From positions 31,979,974 to 32,043,973 of the forward strand of contig NC_067121.1 in NCBI RefSeq assembly GCF_021347895.1: a stretch of 64,000 nucleotides of DNA. The letters are read 5' to 3'. Source of the DNA: Acanthochromis polyacanthus. Taxonomy: Eukaryota > Chordata > Actinopteri > Pomacentridae. Below are positions 1-10,600 of this stretch, piece by piece (position 1 is the stretch's first letter; every line of letters begins with the position of its first letter). The notes beneath the pieces were generated by a model. The model was given only the letters and a program-made list of their open reading frames with translations. It was not told the DNA's origin and searched no databases. The position numbers and the translations under genes were made by a program.

Positions 1-653
1 AATGGACCCAGGTCTAAACTTATACATTATGCATGTTAGTGATATTCAATATATAGAACTATGTGAATTATTTAGCAAAAAATCATTCTGAATCATTAAA
101 TTAGTTAGGTTTTATCAAAATGATGGCCATGGGGCAAGATGAACCAAAAGCCTTGGGGTAAATTGAACCAATATGAATCACAATTCATATAATGTACATA
201 AATTATTTGTTCAGTTTAAGTTTAAAATATCATGTGGGTCAACTTACCCCTTTATATTTGATATATGTATTAATTAGAAATATAAAATATCAAACTATTA
301 AATGTTAACATAAACACTGACGATTTAATTTCACTGTGTGTATGTGTGCAACTATGGCAGGTAATGCTCTACTATCTACTTTTTTAATTTAATATGAAAG
401 TCCATGGTTATAATTATCCGTAAATATGCAATAACATAACGACATCTCTGGCGTTTATAACAAATCAAACCGTTTAAAAATCGGTTGAAAATTGAGCAAG
501 CTATGGTTAATTAAATAGTACATGCTCCATAGGCATTAATGTTATCAATGAGCCAGCAGCCCCGAGGTAAGATGGCCGCCGCGTAGCGACGTCAGCCCTC
601 ATTGGCTCACAGCGTCTGTAAGCTATCTAGCCTTTCTATGTATATCTATGGTT
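1..653. other. AT-rich intergenic sequence
   Basis: No open frame, RNA gene or clear repeat boundary is visible here. The stretch is strongly AT-rich, except for a short GC-richer patch near 560-620 that may belong to the repeat starting at about 654. Confidence 0.5.
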
Positions 654-805
654 ACGCCCGCCTTCTGACTCTACACTTCATGGTGATTGGTCCGGCCAGT
701 TTTAGGAGAATCCAGCCTCAAGCCTTATGGAGGGTAACTAGACCCACCCTGGCAGAGAATTAAATTCGTTGCTGTGGGTTGTCTAGCGCGGCTAGGCTAT
801 GTTTT
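654..805 (+). mobile_element. Partial copy of the TIR element seen complete at 31482-32055
   Basis: About 150 bp is nearly identical to 31908-32055, including the shared stretch GGTGATTGGTCCGGCCAG and the terminal motif TCTAGCG..GCTAGGCTA. Only the right-hand end is present; the helicase-like segment and the left terminal inverted repeat of the complete copy are not found. It is therefore a truncated copy, or one whose left part has diverged beyond recognition by eye. Confidence 0.6.
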
Positions 806-941
806 CGCTCCTTCACACACTGCAAAAACTCAAAATCTTACCAAGACTATTTGTCTTTTTTTACTCAAAATGTCTCATCCCGCTGGATTTAAGATAAATT
901 CGCTTAACAAGAGACATTTCAGCAAGATGGGGGGACTTGTT

Positions 942-1125
942 TTAACCCTCGTGTCATCCTCCAGGTCAAAATTGACCCGTATTAAAGTTTGAAAATGTGC
1001 AAAAATATATATTTTCACAGTGAAACTTCTGATGTCCACATTTTCAACATTTTTGGGAAATCTTTGAACATTTTTTGGTATGTTAAAAATGTTTCTTTAA
1101 GAACATTCACAAAAAAACATCCTTC
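942..1125 (+). mobile_element. Truncated TTAA-type MITE
   Basis: It begins with TTAA followed by CCCTCGTGTC, the same terminus as the right ends of the elements at 6813 and 17104 read in reverse. A short inverted motif (GGTCAAAATTGACC) follows, then AT-rich sequence shared with the family. The copy stops near AAGAACATTCAC, where the central palindrome starts in complete copies, so half of the element is missing. Confidence 0.55.
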
Positions 1126-2258
1126 ATACAAAAAACATTAATAATACAACTAGAAATAATAATCAGTTACACAAATTGTCCATATTTGTGTGCTTGAAAT
1201 ATGATTTTACCCAGTGATACATCTAAATTATATGATAGAAAACAAACAAATAAACCACAGTATATATGTGCTTCTGCTACAAATTCCCTCTGCATATCTC
1301 AAGTTTAGCCAGAGTATGATTGTATGACGTACAGTTTAAGCAATCAGCATCAAATCTAATCTAAATAGTGCAATTATGGACTATTGCTTCATTAGGTTTG
1401 TTACATATGGAACTTTGGAAGTCTGAATCTGTGTTTTTGAGAACCTCATGAGCACACAGTAAGGTTTAAATGTTCATCCTTGGTGTTGGCTGCTTATGCT
1501 TAAGACGTGTTAACACAATGAGAAACTTGATTGCTGTCGAAGGCATCTCTGAATAAACAGAGATAACAAGTCTAGGCAGCTAAAGTAACAAATAAGCTGA
1601 TTTCATCTGTATGTAGGCCAAAAATAATTATTTCATCATTCTGGTGTATGATCTTTATTTCAGATGGCAAACCTAATACAAGCTAATCACATATTTAGAA
1701 TAAAAACTACAGTATTTCTATGCAAAGTACAAGCAAACTATTATAAAGTATAAATTTGAAATTGTTCTCTGGGATAACATTTGCAGAACCCCAGTAAAAA
1801 AAAAAAAAAAAACAGAGACGACCTGTGAACAGTTTCTGTAGCCTTCAGCAGGTCTGCTGGCATGTAAATGTAGGCTGAGAGTCTTTTTCGTATGTGATCA
1901 GGCAGCACGTTAGACGGCCTACATGCAGCTTGGGTTGTCAGCAGCGATGCCATGCCTTGTCTCCACTCCACCATGTTACAGTCTTGTTAAAACCCTGGCA
2001 GCAGCAGCAGGTCCGTTTCCTTCTCTTTGTCAGAGAAACCAAAGAGTTCAAAGAGTTAAACGTTATCTTCCCGGCTCATTTGCAAAGTGTGCTAATAGGC
2101 AGTGGGGCTATTTAGTATCAGTGATGGCAAATAAGAGCTTTATTTACTCTAAAGTCACGTTTACACGGGTGCCCTTTGGCAGTACTCTCTCTACCTGCAT
2201 GACACACAAGCATCTGATGACGCTGTAAATGAATGTGAGAGGTCAGTTTTAAAAGGTA
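1126..2258. other. Intergenic sequence, no gene seen
   Basis: AT-rich sequence with a run of about 18 A at 1795-1812. Open frames here are short and lack recognisable domains or paired splice sites. Confidence 0.4.
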
Positions 2259-2259
2259 A

Positions 2260-2479
2260 TTTAAAGGTATTTACAGGAGAATAGAGGGCTTTTGGAGTCC
2301 TTGGAGCTATTTTCTCCTCACATCTCTTTTTGATGAGGCAGAGAGGGCCGGACAATCCACAGATACAGAGAGTTACAATAATCATAGCCGTGAGAAAATG
2401 AACGCAGTGCTGACAGTCTGAATGTCTGTCATGCAGATGATGGATCTGATTTTGGCAATCGTCTTCAACTTGAGTTAAT
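2260..2479 (-). other. Possible orphan exon with a transmembrane segment
   Basis: On the minus strand an acceptor-like ACAAACAG precedes an open frame. It reads as a heptad-like, His/Gln/Asp-rich stretch, then a Cys-rich hydrophobic segment of about 24 residues (containing TAMIIVTLCICGLSG), then a basic KKRCEEK stop-transfer sequence. That order resembles a coiled coil followed by a membrane anchor. I do not recognise the protein and found no partner exons, so this may be a pseudogene fragment or chance. Confidence 0.15.
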
Positions 2480-2559
2480 CTGTTTGTCAAATTCCAGTGA
2501 TGAATCAAAGATGGCACAGAGATTTTTGACATGCAAATAAAGCTCCTTTGATGACTGGT

Positions 2560-3370
2560 TGTACCTGTTAGGCACATTTGTGACGTCAAACTGATTGTTT
2601 CATGAGAAAACACCTTGGCTCATTAACTGTTGTTTACAATGTGCAATATAAATGACACTGACTTGACTATTAGGATTTTATTGCTTAAATTATTTAGTAG
2701 AATTTAAATTTAGTTTTAGTTTCATCATCTTAATTGTTGTCCTGTTGCAGTTTAATCATGCTGCTTTTGTGCTGTCTGTCAAAGCACTTTGCACACTCAT
2801 GTGCTGTCCAAATAAAGTCTAAATTAAACTATAAATGTCAACACCCCAAGCACACAAAGATCCCATAAAAAACACAAATAACTTAATAAAAATGTTTTGA
2901 AAATGTCTGAAAATACATTAAAGCAAAAAAAAAAATTATATTATATAGCAATATTGAGTGACTTTTTATGCTGGTCAGGTATATTTGTGATGTCAAACTA
3001 ATTTCTTAATTGGAAAGCTCTTTGACTCAGCATCTGGTGTTTAAAATGTGCTAAATGAAGATGATTTTTATTGCTTGAATTATTTATTAATATTGATGTA
3101 TTTGACCTGTAGTCTTTTTGTTTTAACTGCATCCTAACTGTTGCCATGTTGCCCTCTGGTTATCCTGCTTTGGTGTTGCCTTTCAAAGCATTTTTATGCC
3201 CTTGTTGTTGTGCTATATGAATAAAGTTTTTCTTCTTCTTATTATTATTGTAAAAGAAGTCAAAGGTGAACTACTAATGGCAAAAACATGCAAAGATCAC
3301 ATGAAATAACACAAAAAAGTTAATGAAAATGTTTTTAAAATGTCTAAAAGATACATTAATACACACACAA
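2560..3370. repeat. Diverged tandem duplication, two units of about 390-400 bp
   Basis: Unit 1 (about 2560-2945) and unit 2 (about 2970-3370) share an ordered series of motifs: TTTGTGAYGTCAAACT, TTATTGCTT.AATTATTTA, a CAAAGCA.TTT block, an AATAAAGT block and AAAATGTTTT.AAAATGTCT. Each unit has a LINE-tail-like AATAAAGT motif; in unit 2 it is followed by a TTCTTCTTATTATT run. This suggests duplication of an old retroposon 3' end. A weaker partial third unit may lie at about 3490-3590. Confidence 0.5.
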
Positions 3371-3899
3371 AATGTATTATGAAATTTGTCATTAGTTTAA
3401 AATCATGTTTGCAGTATAGCCAGACTATAATAAAATAGAATTGATGTTTACTGTCACGGTTAAATAACAATTAAAGACAGATTAGCAGCCTTTTGGATTG
3501 GTGGCACAATACAAGAAAATAACACAAAGTCATTCCGAAAAAATACACAGCAAAGATGAAAGAAAATGTTTTGATAAATATTTCATATTATAACAATTGC
3601 TCTTGGAAATGATTCATATTACATTACATTCCCAAATTGCACATTTTGCTATATAATATAGCAATTGTTATAGAAAAATGTTATAAAAAATACTCATAAA
3701 ATTCAACTGCTTTAGTGGGTTCAGCTGTCAAACATAACTTTAATTTCATGACTATGCATGTTTTATTTTATTCTTTAAACGTCCCGGTGTCATATTCAGA
3801 AACCACCTGGAGTTTTAATGGTTTTAAGGCAGCAGCAGGTTGAGTTTTCTGCAGTGCAGTAGCGACACCCTGTGGTCACACTGGGAACAACCACAGACT

Positions 3900-4173
3900 G
3901 GACTGCAGTGAGCATGCGCGGCCAGCAGGTGTCGCTGCCGAGTCGCACTGCGCTGTACCTGACAGCAGAAGTCAAGCAAAGAATTTCTGCTACAGCTGAT
4001 TCGGTCGCCATCTTTGTCGCGAACATAAACAACACCAGGGAGTCGCAGATTTGGTGCTTGGATGTTCCGCCGCCGCTCGGAGGAAAACCACGACAGTCAG
4101 CCCGCCGCCGCGCTGCTCGCTTCCACCGGAGATGACGGTTGACTTGGTGACCTGAGCGTCCGTGTCACAGTCG
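3900..4173 (+). promoter_or_regulatory. fzr1: Probable promoter and non-coding first exon of fzr1
   Basis: This is the first GC- and CpG-rich stretch in the window and lies just upstream of the fzr1 coding exons. A good donor (TCG/GTAAGA) at 4173/4174 can pair with the acceptor CTTTCACCAG at 4501-4502, leaving 4503-4606 as the rest of the 5' UTR before the ATG at 4607. The transcription start cannot be placed from sequence alone; I infer it between about 3950 and 4080. Confidence 0.45.
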
Positions 4174-4606
4174 GTAAGACGGTGTGTCGTCAGCTGATGT
4201 TGTTGCTCGTGAACGGGTTGTTGTGATGCCATGACAACGGTGCAGCTGTCAATAGCGCTCCGGGAAGCCGTTTTTGGACGTTTTTACCTTCGTATTTATC
4301 CGCTGTTTATGCTAGCTGCTAACCGCTAACACACACTGGTGTTCTTACACCGTGTAGGTTTATGTGGAGTGTCAATGTGTGTACATGAAGACGCCTGGCT
4401 ATGAAGGCCGTTTGGTGTGTGTATGTGTGTGCGTGTGTTGCTAAAAAGGAGCTGCTGGTGTCTTTGAACCTCCTACACTGGTTCCTGTTTGTCTTTCACC
4501 AGAGATGGGGCTCCTCTGCGGGTTTGCTCGCCGGCAGGCTGCGGAGGTTTAAAGGGGCTCTGGGAGGGCAGCAGAGGGGCCTTTGCTGCTCGTCAGCCCT
4601 TAAGAG

Positions 4607-7600
4607 ATGGACCAAGAGTACGAGAGGCGGCTGCTGAGGCAAATCAACCACCAGAACCTGCCCACAGAGAGCCGCCTGACCAAGGTGAGACACACACATG
4701 GGGCTAGATTGTGTTTGAACACTGGGCAGCTGTGTGGGAGTCATCTTCCAGGACATACGGAGCATCAGACACCTCATTTCCTGCATTCTAGTGTTTTTTT
4801 ATGCACCTGTTTGCCACTAATGTTACTGTGAAAATGTCTGTGTTGATGCAAAGGTGTGTATTCAGGTAAAATGTGTGCTTTATTGTTTTTACTGAGGGGG
4901 TCAAATGCATGTGTTGTATTTATTGCATTCCCTCTTAAATCTACTACCACGAAATGAGTAATTTCCGGTCATCTGGGTGAAAATAAACCCTTATATACAG
5001 GCTGCCTACTTACAGCTATGTGTAAATGATATGTATGTGTTTTACAACAGTTATATTTTGGACTGCACAGTGGGGAAGTGGTTAGTTTGCAGCTTGAACA
5101 TTGACGGTTCACGTCCCGGCCTTGGACCTAGGATCTTTCTGCATAGAGTTTACATATTCTTCATGTGCATGCGCGTGTTTTGTCCGGGAACTTCCTCCCA
5201 CAGTCCAAAAACATGCTGAGGTTAACTAGTAATTCTAAATTGTCCTTAGATGTGAATGTGAGTGTGATTGTTTGTCTCTATATGTAGCTCTGCGATCGAC
5301 TGATGACCTGTCCAGGTTGTCCTCTGCCTTCACCAGTCAGATGGGATAGACTCAAGCCCCTTCATGACCCTAATGCCAATTAAATGGCGTATAGATGATG
5401 GATGGATGGAATTGTAATTGGCATTTGACCAGTCTAAAAGCAAAAATGGTTGGTTAAATTGGTACAGATAACAGACTTTAAAGTGTAAAGCCTGTTGCAA
5501 ACATGGCTTAGAATACCTGCATTAATTATGTGGCACACTAACTGGTAACACTGCAATCATGTTAAGTCATCATATATATGAAAGGATTAACTGTGAAGTT
5601 TTATTCAAGGCAGCGTCATCACTGTCACAAAGTGCTTTCCACATGAAACTCGGTGGTTCCTTTCTGTCCCTTTTCGACCTGTTAACACTCAGCCATAGAC
5701 ACCTTCACTCTAGAGATCTTTTGCCTGATGGAAGCTTAGAAAAATAAATGCTTCCTCCTGCATGTCTACGGCTACATACTGTCAATGCATTGCAATGACA
5801 AGTTTAAGAGTACGAAAACTTTACAGGGTTAGAGGTTTGTGTTTTTACTGCAGTGAGCAACTCAGACGTACAAAAATATCCAGATGACCCCTGTCCTCTA
5901 TGACTGCAGAGAAGGATACCGAACACGTATGAACTCTGGTGCGTGTTTATTTTTGACTGTGTTATGTGAAAAATGTTGACCTCTCCTGCATCGTTTTTCA
6001 TCTCTTTTACCCATCCTAGTGTTTAAGTGCTACCTGTAGTCCTGTCAGTGTTAAATCTGGGGACCGCTTCATTCCCACCCGAGCTGGAAGCAACTGGAGC
6101 GTCAACTTCCACTATGCCAATGTGAGCGGCTTATTTATTGATCTCCTCGGCGCTGCTGTTCGCTTGACTTGACAGTTACGGCTCAGTAATCAAGGCTACT
6201 GCTGACCTGCCTTTTCCCTTTCTTTCCAGGAGAACTGTCGCTCTCCCAGTCAGAACCACAAAGCGAAGGACGCCAGCTCAGATTCAAGCAAAGGTCAGAA
6301 ATCCTTCCTGCTTTGTCTCCGTGTTGTTGTGGTTGTCACTTCAAGTCATTTCCACTTTCACTGCCGCCCTCCTCCAGATGCTGTAGCGTACGCAGCCCTG
6401 CTGAGGAATGAGCTGCTCGGGGCGGGAATAGAGACAGTGCCGGACCCTCATACAGACGACCGGCGGCATGCAGTCCTCTCTCAAGACTCTCACAGCCTTT
6501 TTAGGGTAAGAATCAGGGAAAAAAGTGGCCTTATGATAAAGCTTGAAGGTGTAACTGTTTCGATTTATATGTGGGTAGATTTTGGCAGACTCTCAGTTTG
6601 ACACAGATCTATATATGCCTGGTTAATACACTGATGGGAAGTGCTTTCATTTAGTAGAATGGTAAAGTTTAACTGTTTTGGTACTCATCTTTAAGTTGTT
6701 AATGAGTCATGATGACCAAGTAGGCACTCAGAAATGTAAACTGTTAGAAATAAAGCACACTTTTTGCTTTTAATGAGTAAAAACTTAATGAGTAAAGACT
6801 GAACAATTATAACCCTCCTGTTGTCTTCTTTTACAGGCACCAAAAATATTGTTTCCTTGTCTGAAAAAAAAAATCCAAAAATTCAGCAAAAAAAATTTCC
6901 CCAAATTTCTGAAAATTTGCAAAATTTTAGGAAGAAAATTCCAATAATTCCTTAAAAGTTTCCGTTAAAAGTTTTATTTTTTAAAAAATCCCCCAAATTT
7001 GGCAAGAAAATTCTTGTAAATATTTTCAAAAAATGTGTAAAAATCTCCCCCCAAAAAATCCTAAAAATATCTAGTGATTACATTATATATCAGTACAACT
7101 TCTAATATTTTCTTTAAGAACATTCACAAAAAAATCAACCAAAATCCAGCGAATTTCGCTGGATTTTGGTTGATTTTTTTGTGAATGTTCTTAAAGAAAC
7201 ATTTTTAACGTTTCTTTTTTTCCACCAGAAAATGTTCAAAAATTTCCCAAAAATGTTAAAAATGTGGACATCAAAAGTTTCACTGTGAAAATATATTTTT
7301 TCCCACATTTTCAAACTTTTAAACGGGTCAATTTTGACCCGCAGGACGACGCGAGGGTTGAGAAGGATGAACACAATCCTGCATTATGCTTGCTGACAGA
7401 CAGTTTCTAACTATGATTCTTGTTTGTTCCCTGCAGTACACTGTCCACACTAAGAGAGTGCCTTTTGATAGCGATAACGAAGTCTCACCGTACTCCCTTT
7501 CACCACTTAGTAACAAGAGGTAGGAAATGTCTCACTCGCTGCACTTTGAACAGAACTAGCGCTCAAAACCTTGCTTTTCTCATTTAGTTTTTGTCTGTTT

Positions 7601-10600
7601 TTTTAATTTTTGGGTTATTTCTCTAGTCACAAGCTGCTCCGCTCCCCTCGCAAACCAGCCCGAAAGATCTCCAAGATCCCCTTCAAAGTGCTGGACGCTC
7701 CGGAGCTGCAGGACGACTTCTACCTCAACCTGGTAGACTGGTCAGCGGGCAACCTGCTCAGTGTCGGCCTGGGAGCCTGCGTCTACCTGTGGAGTGCCTG
7801 CACCAGCCAGGTCAGAGAAGGGTTTCACGCTAGCTTATTACAATTCTACAATTTCATTTAGCGGCCGCTTTTATCCAAGGCGACGTACATCTGAGAGTAG
7901 AGGGGAAAACAACCTGGATAAGTGCCATAAAACAAGTTCTAGTGTGATTATTGTGTCATTTCTCCTCAGTTATCACTTATAATCTTGCAGATGAAGAACA
8001 TAGTGTGTCTGAGCTGTCTTTTTTTGAAGCCTGGTGTGAACGGAAGTGCTTATTTATGTCCTCTGTGTCTATCTTAACAGGTGACAAGGTTATGTGACCT
8101 TTCAGTGGATGGAGACTCTGTTACATCAGTTTGTTGGAATGAGAGGGTGAGGCTGCCAGGACCGACTCCACGGCTTGTTTATGACGGTGTCACAAGACAG
8201 AGAAAAAGACTGGAAAAAATAAAAATAACCGTTGGCTTTGGTCGTTTCAGGGAAGCCTCGTCGCCGTGGGAACACACAAGGGATACGTTCAGATCTGGGA
8301 CGCAGCAGGAGGGAGGAAGCTGACCAGTCTGGAGGGTCACTCAGCCCGAGTAGGTCAGTCAGAACTGGAGCAAAGCAGATGATTTGAAGTTAAAATTATA
8401 TTTGTGTGGTTCTTACATAGACGCCTTTGGCTGGACCTGAATATCCCGAATATCCGGATATTCGTTCGCTACGGCACTATCCGGATATTAATTTGGTATC
8501 CGAATATTCACCCCACCCCCCACCCCCCGTCGGACGATAACGGGCGGAAAGAATATGCCGAGTTACTGTCTTCCCTCCGCCTTCGGCCCACATCGCACTT
8601 ATCAGCTCATCTCATCATGTGATCACATAAACATATACACATATGTCTATGTGATCACTCCCTCCTCCCCCCAGACCAAAATATTCGGAGCTCGTCTCTT
8701 CCCTGCGCCTTCGGCCCACTTCGGCTCATCCCGCCGTGTTCTTCGGCTCATTTCGGCTCCTCCATTCGTGTTTGTAAACACCACACGAATGGCCGGGTGG
8801 CTGCCGACTCTGACGTCACGCTTCACTTCGTTGCATAAACACAAGACAAGATGCCGAAGACCTCTGCTGAAGACAAAACGAAGGCAACAAAGGGCGGTTT
8901 ACACTGGGTTCAATCTGTCATCAGGAACTGTTGGCCAGAACTTTGTAAAAATGAAAAAGGATCCGAATTTTCGGGCCGTCTGTGTCACAAGCCGCCGCTG
9001 CCGCCGCCACTACCGCACCTCCGCCACCGCGCCGCGCGCCCCCCCCCCCCCCCCCCCTCCGTCGGACATTACGAAGCGGAACGAATATTCAGATATTCGT
9101 CTTTAATAGGGCCCGAATATTCAGAGGCCAGAAACCACTATTCGGGCCTATGCAAACAGCCACAACTCCGAGCTTCTTACCTGAGGCTCAGTTGTTCCTT
9201 TTTTCAGTTTGTCAAAGATGCATTCATTTATAAAAGCAAACACCCATATCAAAATGGTCCTGTTAAACTGGCCCGTTGCTGAGAATAAATCCACAATTTT
9301 CAGCCAATCACAGTCAGGAGTTTCCAGTGGCAATGATATGCTGTCATGTATGACACACCAGATGGATTCTGATAGCTGTGGTGATATATGAGAACCTACC
9401 CTTTGTGCCCAAGGTGCCCTGGCGTGGAATGGGGAGCAGCTGTCGTCTGGAAGTCGGGACAGAGTGATCCTACAGCGGGACGTCAGAACGCCCCCCTCAG
9501 CTGAGAGGAGGCTGCAAGGCCACAGGCAGGAAGTTTGTGGTCTCAAATGGTCTCCTGACCACCAGCACCTCGCGTCTGGAGGCAACGACAACAAGGTGAG
9601 GCAACAGCAGCAGCGCCGAACATATGCATAATAATAACAAAAAGTACAATGCAGTATATGCAAGGATGAAAAATTAAAATGAGTAAATACAGTATTACTA
9701 CACTATAAACAACAGCAACATGACAAGGCTTGTGGAATAAATGCAAATGTAGAAGAGCAAGATGCAAGCAGTGCAAAAATGTGTTGTGCAGATTTTACCA
9801 TGGCATGAGATGATGATATGAGAGAAGTCCGGTTTATGTTAACATCAGCCAGTGATGCTGATGTTCTACAGTCTTACAGCAGATGGTATGAATGACCTGT
9901 GACAGCGCTCCTTCTTGCTTCGTCTGCTGCTGAAGGAGCTGCTTAAAGCCCCCACAGATGTGACTTAGTTGGATTTCTACCTCTCTCCTCGTTTTGCTAT
10001 TTAAAATAATCTGCTATCAGTTGTTTTGTCATTGCAGCCTGGTAACACCGAACTGGGTTGTTTCATTTTCAGGCAGGAGGAAACTGACTGAGCCAGTGAG
10101 GAAGTGAAAGCGTTACAGTTCGGCCACAGTGGTGAACACAGGGGTACCAAATTAGCTTAATGATCATCATGCACTTGCAGAGATGTGACTATGAGATTTT
10201 AACTTGCACACTTTCAAAAAGGTTACATATGGACCCATTTTGGTCACATTCTGCAAAACAAGAACATTTCAGGGTCGCATCATGACACTAGATGATCGGT
10301 GACAGTAAGAATGAGCTAATTCAGGCTTTATCCATCTTGCAGACAGAATGTTCTGACTCCAAACTTATCTTCCCTTCCCATTTCCTGTCTCTTGCCCAGT
10401 TGTTGGTGTGGAACAGCTCCAGCCTGCTTCCTGTGCAGCAGTACAGTGACCACCTGGCAGCAGTGAAGGCCATCGCCTGGTCTCCTCACCAACACGGGCT
10501 GCTGGCGTCAGGCGGCGGCACGGCGGATCGCTGCCTGCGGTTCTGGAACACGCTGACGGGTCAGGCTCTGCAGAGCACAGACACCGGCTCCCAGGTCTGC

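Noticed and set aside
8555..9282. Proline-rich plus-strand frames in fzr1 intron 8
   Set aside because: They arise from the C-run and GC-rich repeat block and show no transposase or zinc-finger pattern that I can defend.
9148..9663. 171-codon minus-strand frame
   Set aside because: It is the shadow of fzr1 exon 9414-9595, whose sense frame matches the WD40 protein.
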